Source: Sphingomonas bacterium
GTDB taxonomy: Bacteria > Pseudomonadota > Alphaproteobacteria > Sphingomonadales > Sphingomonadaceae
Assembly (NCBI RefSeq): GCF_903643065.1
Contig: NZ_CAHJWX010000191.1
Location: forward strand, 1-5,067
Length of the DNA stretch: 5,067 bases
Direction: 5' to 3'
Shown here: positions 4,221 through 5,067 of the stretch, piece after piece
Layout of the letters: every line of letters starts with the position of its first letter
How positions within the stretch are numbered: position 1 is the first letter of the stretch
Translations under genes and position numbers: made by a program
The notes under the pieces: model-generated
Database searches by the model: none
What the model was told of the DNA's origin: nothing
The model's input: only the letters and a program-made list of their open reading frames with translations

Positions 4221-5067
4221 TGGTCGCGTCCGTCGCCTCGCTCAAAAGCGCCGGGCAGGCCGCGAGCTACTACGAGGCGGATGATTATTACACCGAGGGC
4301 GGCGAGGCCCCGAGCGCGTGGTTCGGCGAGGGGGCGAAGGCGCTAGGGCTGGAGGGCGAGGTGAACCGCGCCGCGTTCGCGGCCGGGCTTGAGGGCAAGC
4401 TACCCAACGGCGACCAGCTCGGCACCGTCAGGAACGGCGAGCGCGAGCATCGCCCCGGTTGGGACATGACCTTTTCCGCGCCCAAGTCGGTATCGATCAT
4501 GGCGGAGGTCGCGGGCGATCGGCGCTTGATCGGCGCGCACGACAAGGCGGTCAGGGTCGCGCTCGACTATATCGAGCGGCACGGCGCGGCGACGCGGGCG
4601 CGCCAAGGCGGCGAGGTCCGCACGATCGACACCGGCAAACTGGCGGTCGCGACGTTCCGCCACAACACCAGCCGCGCCCAGGACCCGCAGCTTCACACCC
4701 ATAGCGTCATCCTGAACGCCACCCCCGACAAGGCGGGCAACTGGCGCAGCGTCGAGAGCCTGGCGTTCTTTCGCATCTACAAGGATGCAGGGAGCATCTA
4801 CCGGCAGGCGCTGGCGGGCGAGGCGCGCCAGCTCGGTTACGGCACCGTGGAGGGGAAGGGTGGCACGTTCGAGCTGGCGGGCGTCCCCGAGGCTGCGATC
4901 CGCGAGTTCAGCGCGCGCGGGAACAAGGTGGAGGAGGCGCTTGCCGAGCGCGGCAAGACGCGCGCGAACGCGACCGCGGCCGAGAAGGCGACCATCACGC
5001 TCGCCACCCGCGAGGCGAAGGAGCACATCGCGCGTGAGGCGCTTGTGCCGACGTGGCGTACCCAAGC
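4220..5067 (+). CDS. mobF: MOBF-family relaxase (TrwC/TraI-like), N-terminal domain; runs off right edge
   Basis: 282 complete codons from ATG 4220 to the window end, with no stop. The protein nicks oriT, stays bound to the 5' end and is exported into the recipient; full-length members carry a RecD-like helicase after the relaxase domain, expected beyond this window. Tyrosines Y17-Y18 and Y23-Y24 match the catalytic pairs of TrwC (Y18, Y26). D82 in GWDMTFSAPKSVS matches the conserved acidic residue, and the metal-binding three-His motif is complete at H148, H159 and H161 (HNTSRAQDPQLHTHSVILN). The following segment with AGSIYRQALAGEARQLGYG and FELAGVPEAAIREFSARG is also typical of TrwC. The N-terminus has the usual length before the tyrosines, which supports the start; GAGG (4211-4214) lies 5 nt upstream. 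The start overlaps the preceding stop by one base (TAATG), so synthesis is probably coupled to it. All catalytic residues I can check are present, so the relaxase domain looks functional. Confidence 0.96.
   Translation, partial: MVASVASLKSAGQAASYYEADDYYTEGGEAPSAWFGEGAKALGLEGEVNRAAFAAGLEGKLPNGDQLGTVRNGEREHRPGWDMTFSAPKSVSIMAEVAGDRRLIGAHDKAVRVALDYIERHGAATRARQGGEVRTIDTGKLAVATFRHNTSRAQDPQLHTHSVILNATPDKAGNWRSVESLAFFRIYKDAGSIYRQALAGEARQLGYGTVEGKGGTFELAGVPEAAIREFSARGNKVEEALAERGKTRANATAAEKATITLATREAKEHIAREALVPTWRTQ

Noticed and set aside
4400..5065. Minus-strand open frame of 221 codons
   Set aside because: Antisense to the relaxase, whose catalytic tyrosines and three-His motif are unmistakable; the minus translation is Arg/Ala/Leu-rich without motifs, as usual for high-GC shadows.

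Overview
The window is GC-rich DNA with coding and start-site habits typical of an alphaproteobacterium. A sphingomonad plasmid or integrative element is my best guess, but that rests on style and gene content, not on a species marker. It holds the DNA-processing (relaxosome plus coupling protein) end of a conjugation module. No tRNA, rRNA, CRISPR array or transposase is visible.

Left part, minus strand (1-943): a two-gene unit reads leftward. A 113-residue single-span membrane protein with a coiled-coil tail (602-943) overlaps by ATGA the start of a lipoprotein gene (start 605) that runs off the left edge of the window. I recognise neither by family.

Middle, divergent non-coding region (944-1163): it is dense in repeats and is the likely origin of transfer. 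On the minus strand, 1022-1006 read TGCGTAGGGTGTGGATC, close to the F-plasmid nic region as I remember it. A palindrome and an inverted repeat lie next to it, with a tandem direct repeat and two further hairpins nearby. On the right side a plausible sigma-70-type promoter (1101-1129) is followed by a perfect 7-bp-arm inverted repeat over the expected transcription start.

Right part, plus strand (1164-5067): a ribbon-helix-helix-like accessory protein (1164-1571), a small cationic protein (1644-1832), a VirD4/TraD/TrwB-type coupling ATPase (1857-3665), a small exported beta-rich protein of unknown role (3684-4220) and the N-terminal relaxase domain of a MOBF (TrwC/TraI) protein (4220 to the right edge). 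The last three are tightly packed or overlapping.

The order oriT - RHH protein - coupling protein - relaxase is that of trwA-trwB-trwC in plasmid R388, but with two extra genes, a small cationic one before and an exported one after the coupling protein. The expected job is: the RHH protein bends and marks oriT and probably represses its own promoter, MobF nicks oriT and is bound to the 5' end, and TraD pumps the relaxase-DNA complex into a type IV secretion channel encoded outside this window. If the nic call is right, the lipoprotein side enters the recipient first and the tra genes last.
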